Shown piece after piece: positions 8,244 through 16,060 of a stretch of 24,290 nt of DNA. Below the pieces are notes generated by a model, which worked only from the letters and a program-made list of their open reading frames with translations, had not been told where the DNA came from and did no database searches. Source of the DNA: JBFIHF01 sp964411125 (GTDB taxonomy: Bacteria > Myxococcota_A > Bradymonadia > Bradymonadales > Bradymonadaceae). Numbering within the stretch: the stretch's first letter is position 1; every line of letters starts with the position of its first letter. The position numbers and the translations under genes are program-made. The stretch is from contig CAYPJU010000089.1 in the NCBI GenBank assembly GCA_964411125.1, forward strand, positions 1 to 24,290. The letters are read 5' to 3'.

Positions 8244-8256
8244 GGCGGTATCTCCG

Positions 8257-8934
8257 TCAGTTCAGAATGCGAAGGGTGATGGGATCGACGCTGTCGTACC
8301 CGCCGAGGCCTTCGGGGCTGAAGATGACCCAGAAGTACTTGAAGGACTCGGGGTCGGTGGAATTGAGAGCTTCGATGAGGTTGACCTCGAAGTAGCTCGA
8401 CATGAGGCCGGAGGATTCACGGTGGTACAGTCGCCATTCGCGACCGTTCGTGAGGATCCCCCAGTTGACGCCCGTCGCGCGGATCAGCCGGTCGACGTCG
8501 TAGCCGGGGTCCCCCGGGCCGTCTTCGAGCTGGATGTCGGCGAGGTCGGTGTCCCACGGGTAGCACCGCATGACGCCGAGGCTCTGGGCGAAGAACTCGC
8601 GGTCTCCGCGGCGCTGCACGGCCTGGCGGAAATCGTCGGAGTTGTAGAACAGCGTGAAGTCGGCGCGGGCGTCCGAATCGGGGGACGGCTCGGCGACGCT
8701 GAACGTGTAGCCGAGCGCGCGGAGCACTGGCGACACCCAGTGGTACTGGGTCTGCATTTCGTTCAGTTGGACGGGCTCTTCGGCCTCGGTCTCTTCGGAT
8801 TCCTTCTTTTCGAGGAGCTCCTCGAGCTGACGGCGAACCTCATCGATGCGGTCCTCGCCCCATTCCGGGTACTCGGAGATTGCGTCGAATTTGGCGTTTT
8901 CGAAGAGCTGGCCTTCGTTGCGAAAAACAGGCAT
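8257..8934 (-). CDS. Stand-alone HSDR_N-like domain lacking the nuclease motif
   Basis: A 225-aa protein resembling the N-terminal nuclease domain of type IIG / Eco57I-type restriction-modification enzymes. Family features are the QTQYHWVSPVLRALGY helix (61-76), RADFTLF with Asp92 (90-96), and WGILTNGREWRLYHRESS (158-175) followed by YFEVNL. In that family an E-x-K catalytic pair sits before a Trp (EAKRW-like). Here the region reads VMRCYPW (121-127), so both Glu and Lys are gone, and the usual NPxxQ motif reads DPGYD. The methyltransferase part is absent: the ORF stops and rpsU follows 13 nt later. The start is supported by AAGGA five nt upstream. An acidic coiled-coil-like stretch lies at 30-55. 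It could be a decayed remnant or a repurposed nucleic-acid-binding protein. The open frame, good ribosome site and strong promoter favour a functional gene. Confidence 0.8.
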   Translation of the reverse strand: MPVFRNEGQLFENAKFDAISEYPEWGEDRIDEVRRQLEELLEKKESEETEAEEPVQLNEMQTQYHWVSPVLRALGYTFSVAEPSPDSDARADFTLFYNSDDFRQAVQRRGDREFFAQSLGVMRCYPWDTDLADIQLEDGPGDPGYDVDRLIRATGVNWGILTNGREWRLYHRESSGLMSSYFEVNLIEALNSTDPESFKYFWVIFSPEGLGGYDSVDPITLRILN

Positions 8935-8981
8935 TTCGTTCCTTGTATGTGCGCGAAATTTTGGGTCGCGTAAGGCGGGGG

Positions 8982-9010
8982 ACTATAGGAAGGGGTTCGA
9001 CCGCTGTCAA
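8982..9010 (-). promoter_or_regulatory. Near-consensus sigma-70 promoter for the HSDR_N-like/rpsU operon
   Basis: On the minus strand the -35 is TTGACA (9005-9010) and the -10 is TATAGT (8982-8987), spaced by exactly 17 nt. The predicted start site is near 8975, about 40 nt before the ATG at 8934. This is the best promoter in the window, as expected for a ribosomal-protein transcript. Confidence 0.8.
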
Positions 9011-9028
9011 CAAGGCTGTGATAGCGAC

Positions 9029-9448
9029 CTACTCCTTCTTCTTGATAATCAGGTTGACCTTCTCGAAGCCGCTCGCCTTGATGGCGTCGAGCGTTTCGAC
9101 GACCTGGCCGTGCTCGGCCTGCGAATCGCCGCGGAGCATGATGTTCGCGTTGGGCTTGTCCGCCTTCAGGTTCTGAAGCTTCTCCTGGAAGTTGGCGCCT
9201 TCCAGCTCGTCGTTCTCGAACTTCACCTCGCCGTCGTTCGTCACGACGATCACGATCGGGTCCTCGCCGGTCGCTTCGGATCCGGTGACGCCGCTCGGGA
9301 GGTTCACGGGGATCTGGTTCTCCGGCTTCGGTCGGGTGAACGAGGTCGTGATCAAAAAGAAGATGAGGAGCAGGAAGACGACGTCGATCAGCGGCATCAG
9401 ATCGAGGGTGAGATCCTCGCGTCGGTTGCGGCCGGGGCGAAGGTTCAT
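9029..9448 (-). CDS. exbD: ExbD/TolR family biopolymer transport protein
   Basis: A 139-aa inner-membrane protein with the ExbD/TolR layout: short basic N-terminus, one transmembrane helix (about 17-35, LMPLIDVVFLLLIFFLITT) with the conserved proton-conducting Asp22, and a periplasmic domain ending in GFEKVNLIIKK. It should form the proton channel with the ExbB-like protein. The ATG overlaps the exbB stop by 4 nt. No TonB, TolA or receptor gene is adjacent, so a Tol, Ton or gliding-related role is undecided. Confidence 0.93.
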   Translation of the reverse strand: MNLRPGRNRREDLTLDLMPLIDVVFLLLIFFLITTSFTRPKPENQIPVNLPSGVTGSEATGEDPIVIVVTNDGEVKFENDELEGANFQEKLQNLKADKPNANIMLRGDSQAEHGQVVETLDAIKASGFEKVNLIIKKKE

Positions 9449-10191
9449 GTCGCTTCCGGTTCGGGCTCCGCCGTCGATTCCTTCACGACGACGACCTCGT
9501 CTTTCGCGGTCGCTTTGTCAGGCGTCGTCGAAGCTTCCACGGCGTCCGAGCGGGTGGAGGGTGCCTGGTCTTCGGGGACGAGGTACTCGGCGACCTGCAG
9601 ACCGACGTCCGCCATCTCGACGGCGTACCGGTCGATCGTCCCGTTGATGTAGCGGTAGGCGAGGTAGGCGGGGATCGCGACGGTCAGTCCGGCGGCGGTC
9701 GTGATGAGCGCCTCCCAGATGCCGTTGGCGAGCGCGCCAGCGTCGGCGGCCTGCCCCGCGGCGGTCTGATTCACGACGCGCTGGAAGACCGAGATCATAC
9801 CGGTCACGGTGCCGAGCAGGCCGAGGAGCGGTGAGATCGTGGCGACCGCACCGACGGCGCCGACGAAGCGCTCCATGTAGTGGACTTCGCGCTGGCCGAC
9901 TTCTTCCATCACCTCTTTGACGATCGCGCGATCGCGGCCCTGGTAGCGGATCCCCGCTTCCAGCACGGCGGCGACGTGCGAGTCGTTGGTGTGGCAGAGC
10001 GCCTCGGCTTCTTTGTAGCGGCCTTCGCGCAGAAGCTTCATGACGACTTCGAGGAAACGCGGCGGCATCACTTTGCTGCGCTGGAGGCTCCAGATCCTTT
10101 CGAGGAAGAACGCGAGCGCGACGAGCGAGCAGAGCCCGATCGGGATCATCAGCCAGCCGCCCTTCGACAGAAACTCGAACACGTCGGTCAT
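9445..10191 (-). CDS. exbB: ExbB/TolQ/MotA family proton channel protein
   Basis: A 248-aa protein with three transmembrane helices (about 12-31, 112-137, 158-180). The signature regions are GAVGAVATISPLLGLLGTVTGM and EALITTAAGLTVAIPAYLAY. Together with ExbD it should convert proton-motive force into mechanical work on an envelope partner. It has a Thr/Glu/Pro-rich cytoplasmic C-terminal tail of about 40 residues beyond the usual core. It is the third gene of a four-gene operon and overlaps both neighbours by 4 nt. Confidence 0.93.
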   Translation of the reverse strand: MTDVFEFLSKGGWLMIPIGLCSLVALAFFLERIWSLQRSKVMPPRFLEVVMKLLREGRYKEAEALCHTNDSHVAAVLEAGIRYQGRDRAIVKEVMEEVGQREVHYMERFVGAVGAVATISPLLGLLGTVTGMISVFQRVVNQTAAGQAADAGALANGIWEALITTAAGLTVAIPAYLAYRYINGTIDRYAVEMADVGLQVAEYLVPEDQAPSTRSDAVEASTTPDKATAKDEVVVVKESTAEPEPEAT

Positions 10192-10571
10192 CGCTTCGGC
10201 TCCTCGAAGAGCGCCTCGAAGTACGGATAGATGCCCTCGTCGCGGGCGAGTTCACGCACGTGATCGACCTCGATCTCGTTGAGCTGGCAGTAGGATTCCA
10301 CGCGCTGTCGTAGCTGAGAACGTTTTCGTTGCACGAAAGACCGCAAGACGAAGAGGCCGATGAGGGAGACGGTAACTGCGAATACCAACGTCGACACGGC
10401 CCACAGTGTTCCCAGCATCCAGGCGAGAACGACGACGATCAGCCCGGCGCCGAGCACCGCGGCCCCGCCGAAACCGTAGACCTGGGAGAAACTTCGGTCC
10501 GCTTCGCGAACGAGGGTTCGATGCTCGTCGAACCCGGAGGTCGCGACGAGCTCTCCTTCCTCGGCCGTCAA
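10188..10571 (-). CDS. Small two-TM membrane protein, unknown function
   Basis: A 127-aa protein with two adjacent transmembrane helices (about 34-56 and 58-80) flanked by soluble ends. It has a basic segment after TM2 (RSFVQRKRSQLRQRVESY) and an acidic C-terminus. The start is TTG at 10571: it overlaps the preceding stop (TTGA) and has AAGG seven nt upstream. It sits between the cold-shock fusion gene and exbB with 4-nt overlaps on both sides. A role as an ExbBD accessory is inferred from position only; I recognise no family. Confidence 0.8.
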   Translation of the reverse strand: MTAEEGELVATSGFDEHRTLVREADRSFSQVYGFGGAAVLGAGLIVVVLAWMLGTLWAVSTLVFAVTVSLIGLFVLRSFVQRKRSQLRQRVESYCQLNEIEVDHVRELARDEGIYPYFEALFEEPKR

Positions 10572-11308
10572 TCGTAACCTTCGGAGTCGTAGTCGTCGTA
10601 GTAGTCGCTACCCTCGGCGAGGTCGTCGGAGAGCGAGACGTTGATCGCCTTGGGGTACTTCTTGCCGTCGTTGCCCCCGTATTGGAACTCGACGCCGATG
10701 ATCTCCCCGAGCACGTAACCCGGCAGGCGCGAGCGAAGCTCGTCGTCCACCACGTTGGCGATGTGGAAGAAGTATTTCCGATCGTCGTCGGTCTGGATGA
10801 ACCCGAACCCCTTGTCGGTGAAATACGCGATGATGCGCCCCTGCATCTCGTCGCCGATCGCCACGTCCTCGTCGACGTGCATCCGTTCCAGCCGACCGAT
10901 CGCGTCTTCGAGGTCGAAGAACTGGTAGGAGCAGTCCTCGAAGAGGCGAATTCCGAGCGCCTTGATCTGCGCGTGGCGTCGGTCGAACAGCACCGACAGG
11001 CAGGCACCGAACGCGACGAGGAACCCACCGGTGTTCTGAACGTCCTGCGCCATCTCGATGTAGAGGGCCTTCAGCACGATTCCGCGCGTCGAGGCGGCAG
11101 CGAAGCGCTGCATGCGGGCGAGGTCGTCGACCGTCGTCGTCACGTGGACCCCGAGGTTCACGTGGGCGTGAACGTGCTGCAAGCGCGTCACGGTGAAGTC
11201 GAGGTCGTAGGTACGCTGAAACTCTTCGTCCACGTCGAGCTTCGCGCCCGCGGCGCGGAAATGCTCGATCAGTTGATCCGAAAGTCGGGCACTGGAATCT
11301 TCGCCCAT
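10568..11308 (-). CDS. Cold-shock-domain protein fused to an unrecognised N-terminal domain
   Basis: A 246-aa protein. The C-terminal part (about 160-228) is a cold-shock/S1-like OB fold: GRIIAYFTDKGFGFIQ carries the RNP1-like KGFGFI and KYFFHIANV carries the RNP2-like FFHI, both typical single-strand RNA/DNA-binding motifs. The N-terminal 155 residues (with YDLDFTVTRLQHVHAHVNLG and VLKALYIEMAQDV) match no family I can name. The C-terminus is an acidic Tyr/Asp tail (YYDDYDSEGYD). The start at 11308 is set by GAGGTGA seven nt upstream; a further upstream ATG at 11365 lacks such a site. It leads the exbBD operon, and its stop overlaps the next start. The function could be RNA-based regulation of the operon or of other messages, which is an inference. 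Confidence 0.82.
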   Translation of the reverse strand: MGEDSSARLSDQLIEHFRAAGAKLDVDEEFQRTYDLDFTVTRLQHVHAHVNLGVHVTTTVDDLARMQRFAAASTRGIVLKALYIEMAQDVQNTGGFLVAFGACLSVLFDRRHAQIKALGIRLFEDCSYQFFDLEDAIGRLERMHVDEDVAIGDEMQGRIIAYFTDKGFGFIQTDDDRKYFFHIANVVDDELRSRLPGYVLGEIIGVEFQYGGNDGKKYPKAINVSLSDDLAEGSDYYDDYDSEGYD

Positions 11309-11458
11309 CGAAATCACCTCAAAAACAAAACTCGCGGCAGCATTCGTCGAAGCAGAGCCGCACAATCACATACACGTCGACGGAAGCAGTGCCCGGCCAT
11401 CAAGATAAAGTTCCCGAACCGAGATGCGCGAAACACCACGCTGCTCCCATGGTTACAC

Positions 11459-11488
11459 TGAATACCCGCCCGCTTCTCAGCCTGTCAA
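11459..11488 (-). promoter_or_regulatory. Tentative promoter for the cold-shock/ExbBD operon
   Basis: On the minus strand TTGACA (11483-11488) is followed at 18 nt by TATTCA (11459-11464), a weak -10. If real, the transcript has a leader of about 145 nt, a length like the regulated leaders of many cold-shock mRNAs. The 11309-11600 interval holds no gene I would accept. Confidence 0.3.
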
Positions 11489-11600
11489 CACCGCGGTCGG
11501 AGACGGCCTCTCCAGGCCGACGAGCGGACGACTGCGGCGAGACTCGGGTTGCGCGGCGATCGAGTCGTCTTCACCATGTGCCACGACTCGCGAGGTTCGT

Positions 11601-12665
11601 TTGAAGCACGGGCTCCACATCCTGTTCGTCGCGCTGGCGACGCTCGCCGCACCTCCGGCAGACGCCGAGCCGCGCGAGCGAGCAGCCGAGGCGATCCTCG
11701 CCGGCCACGGGCTGGGGGAGGGGATCGCTTGCCTGCATTTCATCGAGCGCGCCTCGGTGGAGCGGCGAACCGCGATCTGGCGCGCGGCGATCGACGAAAT
11801 CGCCAGCGCCGATCGCGACTATCTGCTCGCCTGGTTGGTGGGGGCCGCCGAGCCGCCGGAGGGTGCGATGCGCGAGGCCTCGCGCCAGCGAGACTGCATG
11901 ATCGATCGCATCACCCACGACGCCGGAGAGCGCGAACAGACGCTCGCGATCGACTGGCAACGCGAACGCGCCCGTCCCGAACAGATGCCGTCGCTGCGCC
12001 GCAAGTTCGAGACCGATCCCCGCTTCGCCCGCAAGCTCGTCGATCTGCTCACGGAGTCGACGTACCGCTCCGCGCACACCCAGAGTTGGATCTGGAAACG
12101 GAAGTTCGTCTTCTCGGGGCGAAACTTCAACTTCGTCTCGGCAGGCGCCGCCCGGGCTTGCGGGCTGACGCAGTACGAGAGCTGGAAACCGGACGATTCG
12201 CGGCATCGCTCGTGCTGGCGCGACGTCTTGACGCCCGCCGAGCGCGAGCGGGAGATCCTCCAGGCGTCCGCCGCCCCCGGCATCAGTCGGCACCACTGGG
12301 GGAGCGATTTCGACTTCTTCGGGTTGAACCCCGCATCGTTCCTCGACGGAGCGCGTCTGGGGGACGAGTATGAGTGGATGACCGCCAACGCCCTCGAGTT
12401 CGGCTTCTTCCAGCCGTACCAACAGCATCGTCAGCCGCATCGCTACATGGAGGAGCGCTGGCACTGGTCCTACCACCCGGTGGCGGGAGCACTCCTCGGG
12501 TGGGCGGCCGACCACGAGGACGAGGTCGAAGCGGCGCTCGAGGCCCAGTGGGCCGACTTCGAGCGACGCTGGGGCGCCGGCGAGACGCCGTTCTTCTCGC
12601 ACGTGAGGAGTCACTGGAGGAGCTTCATGTTCGGGATCGCCGGCCTCGACGGGGTCACGCGATGA
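11601..12665 (+). CDS. Secreted M15B D-Ala-D-Ala carboxypeptidase (VanY-like)
   Basis: A 354-aa LAS-type zinc peptidase expected to trim D-Ala from peptidoglycan stems in the periplasm. The zinc/catalytic motifs are complete: S-x-H-x-x-G-x-x-x-D as SRHHWGSDFD (Ser229, His231, Asp238), and E-x-W-H as ERWH (Glu285, His288). The start was set at TTG 11601, because GAGGT lies five nt upstream and it opens a clear signal peptide (HILFVALATLAAPPADA before the cleavage site). The frame extends upstream to an ATG at 11424, but that part has shadow-like composition. The N-terminal about 170 residues after the signal are not recognised. The gene overlaps the amidotransferase gene as ATGA, starting an operon. 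Confidence 0.86.
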   Translation: MKHGLHILFVALATLAAPPADAEPRERAAEAILAGHGLGEGIACLHFIERASVERRTAIWRAAIDEIASADRDYLLAWLVGAAEPPEGAMREASRQRDCMIDRITHDAGEREQTLAIDWQRERARPEQMPSLRRKFETDPRFARKLVDLLTESTYRSAHTQSWIWKRKFVFSGRNFNFVSAGAARACGLTQYESWKPDDSRHRSCWRDVLTPAEREREILQASAAPGISRHHWGSDFDFFGLNPASFLDGARLGDEYEWMTANALEFGFFQPYQQHRQPHRYMEERWHWSYHPVAGALLGWAADHEDEVEAALEAQWADFERRWGAGETPFFSHVRSHWRSFMFGIAGLDGVTR

Positions 12666-13390
12666 ACATTCTCCTCATACAGGCGCGCGACCCGGGCGAT
12701 CCGATGTTGCGCCACGAGCTCGAATGCTTCGCCGAACGAACGGGCCTCGCGATCGACCGCTTCGACCCTGTCAATCTCTGCGAGTCATCTCTCCCCGCGC
12801 TGCAAGCAGGGCGGTGGGACGCGGTGATGATCGGCGGCAGCGGCGACTACTCGCTCGCGCGCGGCGGTTTCGATTGGCATCAGCCGTTCCTGGACTACCT
12901 GGCGGAGCTGGTGCGGCGCGACGTCCCCACGTTCGCGTCCTGCTTCGGATTTCAGGGGCTGGTGCAGGCGATGGGCGGCGAGGTCGTGAGCGACCCGCGG
13001 CAGGCCGAAGTCGGTACCTTTCGCGTCGAGCTCACCACGGAGGGGCTCGCCGATCCACTCTTCCTGGGACTACCGAAAAATTTCGCCGTTCAGTTAGGTC
13101 ACAACGATTCTGTGCGGAACATTCCTGTTACAATGAGGCGACTCGCTTCGAGCGAACGTTGCCCGGTCCAGGCCGTTCGAGTGAATGGTGCGCGTATCGT
13201 GGCGACGCAGTTTCACCCGGAGCTCGACATGGAGGCCAACATCGTCCGCTACACCCGATATCTGCATCATTACGACCCGATGTTGACGCCCGAGGATGCC
13301 GACCGCGTCGCGCGCGAGATTCACGAGCCGAGCCCGGTCGCCAATTCCCTGCTCGCGAGATTCGTCCAGACCCTCGACGAGGTGGGGTGA
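12662..13390 (+). CDS. Class I glutamine amidotransferase-like protein
   Basis: A 242-aa stand-alone class I (triad) glutaminase domain related to the GuaA-type amidotransferase domain. The triad is visible: Cys94 in ASCFGFQ, His185 and Glu187 in QFHPEL. The GGSGDYS segment (about 58-64) fits the oxyanion region. It should release ammonia from glutamine or act on gamma-glutamyl bonds, and the acceptor is unknown. It overlaps the carboxypeptidase gene by 4 nt and abuts the histidine-kinase gene. A link to peptidoglycan amidation, by analogy with GatD, is possible but not shown: no MurT-like partner is present. Confidence 0.88.
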   Translation: MNILLIQARDPGDPMLRHELECFAERTGLAIDRFDPVNLCESSLPALQAGRWDAVMIGGSGDYSLARGGFDWHQPFLDYLAELVRRDVPTFASCFGFQGLVQAMGGEVVSDPRQAEVGTFRVELTTEGLADPLFLGLPKNFAVQLGHNDSVRNIPVTMRRLASSERCPVQAVRVNGARIVATQFHPELDMEANIVRYTRYLHHYDPMLTPEDADRVAREIHEPSPVANSLLARFVQTLDEVG

Positions 13391-13392
13391 CG

Positions 13393-15564
13393 ATGCCGAG
13401 GGAACGCCAGGAGACGATGCACGCCGTCGCGCGACTGTGGCGCTTGATGGACGACCTGTCGCTCGCGTCTTCTGTCGCCGAGATCTACGAGGTGGGGATC
13501 CGGTCCGTCCGCACGGCGCTCGATGTCCCTCAGGCATCCATCATGATCGAGCGGGAAGGGACGATGCAGACGGTCGCCCACGCGGCGCTCGCCGAGTCTT
13601 CGCGATCGGCGCTCGAGACCCTCGCGAACTTCGACGCCTGCCCCGACGGCTTCGAACCCAGAATGTACTCGACGCTCGATGGGGTCGAAGGGGCGGAGAC
13701 GCTTCGGCGAGACGGAATCGTTTCGGTCGCCGTCGCTCCCCTCTACTTTCAAAAGCGACTCTTCGGCGCCCTGGCACTCTGCTGGGAGGCCCCGCACTCG
13801 TTCGATGAGCGCGAAGTCGCGGTGATGCGTGCCGTGGCGTCGCACGTCGCCTTCGCGCTCGCGCACCGACGTATCGAAGACGAACTCGCCCACCGGTTGC
13901 GCGAGGAGCAAGCTGCTCACCAGGAACGTCTCGCCTCCGAGCAGCGGCTGGTCGTCGCGCTGGATGCCGCCGTGATGGGGACCTGGGAGTGGGACGTCAC
14001 CACGGGTCGCGTCACATGGTCCGAGGAGTTGCAGGCGCTCCACGGGCTCGAGCCGGGCCAGTTCACCGGAGACTTCGAAGGCTTTCAGCGCGACATGCAC
14101 CCCGACGACCGTGACAGCGCGCTCGCCAAAGTGAAGGCGGCATTCGACGGCGACGCGGACCGTTACGCCAACCAGTACCGGATCATCCGACCCGACGGAT
14201 CGGTCCGCTGGATCGAAGCGAAGGGTCGAATCTTCCGCGACGACGACGGAAACCCGACGCGCCTTCTCGGCGTCTGCGGCGACATCACAGAACGAAAGAT
14301 GCACGAGATGGAGCGCGAGTTCCTCTCCGAGGCGGCGCGCCATCTGGCGTCCTCGCTCGACCAGACCACCCTCCTCTCCGAGCTCGTCCAACTCGCGGTC
14401 CCTCGAATCGGTGACTGGTGCGTCCTCTACCTCGGGGCCCCGGGGGAGGCACCGGTCGTGGCGGAGGTCGCCCACTCCGACCCCGCGAAGGTTCGTCTCG
14501 CGCTGGAAGCGACCGAGAAATGGCCACCGAGGGCAGACGAAGGCGAAGGCAGCATCGCCTGGGTCATCGAGAGCGGCGAGAGCGTCCTCGCCGAGCGGAT
14601 TCCCGCCGAGGCTCTCGAGCAGTTTTGTCGCGACGAAGAACATCTCGACGTGATGCTGAGGCTCGGACTGCATTCTTCCATGGTGGTGCCGTTGAAGGCG
14701 GGGGGCCAGGTCGTGGGTGCGCTCGCCTTGATGAGCTCCGAGTCCCTCCGACAGTACACGCCCGACGACCTGATTTTTGCCGAAGAGCTCGCCGCGAGGG
14801 CTGCGCTGGCGTTCGAGAACGCCCGGCTCTACGAAGAGGCACGCCGCGCGGTGCGCGCTCGCGAGGACGTCCTCGCCGTGGTGTCCCACGACCTCCGAAA
14901 CCCCATCAACACCATCGCCGCGGCGTGCGCGCTCTACGAACTCCCCGTGGACGAAGCGAAGAAGAAGAAAGGGATCGCCTCGATCAAGCGCGCCATCGGC
15001 CAGATGGACCAGCTCATCCAGAACCTGCTCGACGTCTCCAGGATCGACGCCGGGAAGCTGGTATTGGAGCGCGAGTGGGTCCCGGTGGCGGCAGCGCTCG
15101 GGGAGACAGCGGACATGTTCCGCGCCCTGGTCGACGACAAAGGAGTTGCGCTCGAGGTCGTCGCCCCGCAGGGGCTCGAAGTCTGGGCCGATCCGGGGAC
15201 CTTGCAACAGGTGCTCGGCAACCTCGTAGGTAACGCAGTGAAGTACGTGCAACCCGGCGGCCACATCGCTCTCTCGGGCAGAAAGGAAACAGACGGGGTC
15301 GCGATCACCGTCCGCGACGACGGTGCGGGAATCTCTCCCGATCAGCTCCCTCATCTGTTCGAGCGCTACTGGCAGGCTCGCGACGGGTCCCACGGGGGTG
15401 CGGGGCTCGGGCTCGCGATCTGCAAGGGGATCGTGGAGGCGCACGACGGTCGGATCACGGCCGCTTCGAAGCTCGGAGAGGGGGCCGAGTTCACGGTGTT
15501 TCTGCCGACTCCGACCGGAGCTCGACGTCCCGTCCAACATACCATCCCGCTGCAGACGAACTGA
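13393..15564 (+). CDS. Soluble GAF-PAS-GAF sensor histidine kinase
   Basis: A 723-aa cytosolic histidine kinase with no transmembrane helix. The order is GAF (about 20-165), a coiled linker, PAS with PAC (about 190-300; GTWEWDVTTGRVTW, YRIIRPDGSVRWIEAKGR, GVCGDITERK), a second GAF (about 315-480), then HisKA with VVSHDLRNPIN (phospho-acceptor His499) and HATPase_c with the N box NLVGNAVKY (610-618), DDGAGIS, HLFERYW and GGAGLGLAICKGIVEAH. No receiver domain or response-regulator gene is nearby, so it is an orphan kinase. The start is ATG 13393, with GAGGTG about nine nt upstream; a GTG at 13387 that overlaps the previous stop is an alternative. It is the last intact gene of the carboxypeptidase/amidotransferase operon. 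Confidence 0.93.
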   Translation: MPRERQETMHAVARLWRLMDDLSLASSVAEIYEVGIRSVRTALDVPQASIMIEREGTMQTVAHAALAESSRSALETLANFDACPDGFEPRMYSTLDGVEGAETLRRDGIVSVAVAPLYFQKRLFGALALCWEAPHSFDEREVAVMRAVASHVAFALAHRRIEDELAHRLREEQAAHQERLASEQRLVVALDAAVMGTWEWDVTTGRVTWSEELQALHGLEPGQFTGDFEGFQRDMHPDDRDSALAKVKAAFDGDADRYANQYRIIRPDGSVRWIEAKGRIFRDDDGNPTRLLGVCGDITERKMHEMEREFLSEAARHLASSLDQTTLLSELVQLAVPRIGDWCVLYLGAPGEAPVVAEVAHSDPAKVRLALEATEKWPPRADEGEGSIAWVIESGESVLAERIPAEALEQFCRDEEHLDVMLRLGLHSSMVVPLKAGGQVVGALALMSSESLRQYTPDDLIFAEELAARAALAFENARLYEEARRAVRAREDVLAVVSHDLRNPINTIAAACALYELPVDEAKKKKGIASIKRAIGQMDQLIQNLLDVSRIDAGKLVLEREWVPVAAALGETADMFRALVDDKGVALEVVAPQGLEVWADPGTLQQVLGNLVGNAVKYVQPGGHIALSGRKETDGVAITVRDDGAGISPDQLPHLFERYWQARDGSHGGAGLGLAICKGIVEAHDGRITAASKLGEGAEFTVFLPTPTGARRPVQHTIPLQTN

Positions 15565-15588
15565 GCCGGCAGCGCCGCGTCCGCGCCC

Positions 15589-16014
15589 GTGCCGAATCGA
15601 AGAGAACGTTCTCCCGCAGACCGTGGCGATCGAGCACCCCGATCGTTGTGCGTGTGGCGTACACTCGCCGGACCCGCCTTTTCCACCTCCGACGAGCAGC
15701 GCGCAGAGTGGCTGATGCGAGATTTCGAGCGCAGCTACTACCCTCTCGGCTTCGCACGTCAGCTCTACGCGATCCTCGCCCACGGCGACCGACGGGAAGG
15801 CCTGCGACGCCTCGCCGTTCCCACGGTAGTTCTGCACGGCACCGACGATCCCCTCATCCCCGTACAGGCTGGAGAGGACACAGCTTCGGTCATCCCGGGG
15901 GCCGAGCTTCGACTCGTCGAGGGTTGGGGGCACGACTTCCCCCTCGAGCTCGTCCCGACGTTCGCATCGGCAATCAACGATGCCGCCAGCCGAGTCGACG
16001 GAAACGGGGCGTAG
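15589..16014 (+). pseudogene. C-terminal remnant of an alpha/beta hydrolase
   Basis: The frame encodes about 141 aa, of which residues from about 23 onward match the cap and C-terminal half of alpha/beta-fold hydrolases: FERSYYPLGFARQLYAILA, then VPTVVLHGTDDPLIPVQAG with the acid Asp, and GWGHDFP with the catalytic His. The N-terminal half, with the nucleophile-elbow G-x-S-x-G and the oxyanion region, is missing, and the first 20 residues do not resemble any hydrolase. The family is normally 260-300 aa, so about half is gone. GTG at 15589 could be used as a start, so a short protein may still be made, but it could not be a normal hydrolase. Confidence 0.75.
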
Positions 16015-16060
16015 GGTCGGGAAAGTTGATCCGCTCCCCGAGGAGCCGTAACGTGGCTGT

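Noticed and set aside
11424..11600. N-terminal extension of the carboxypeptidase from the upstream ATG
   Set aside because: The extension is low-complexity, would bury the signal peptide, and the TTG at 11601 has a better ribosome site.
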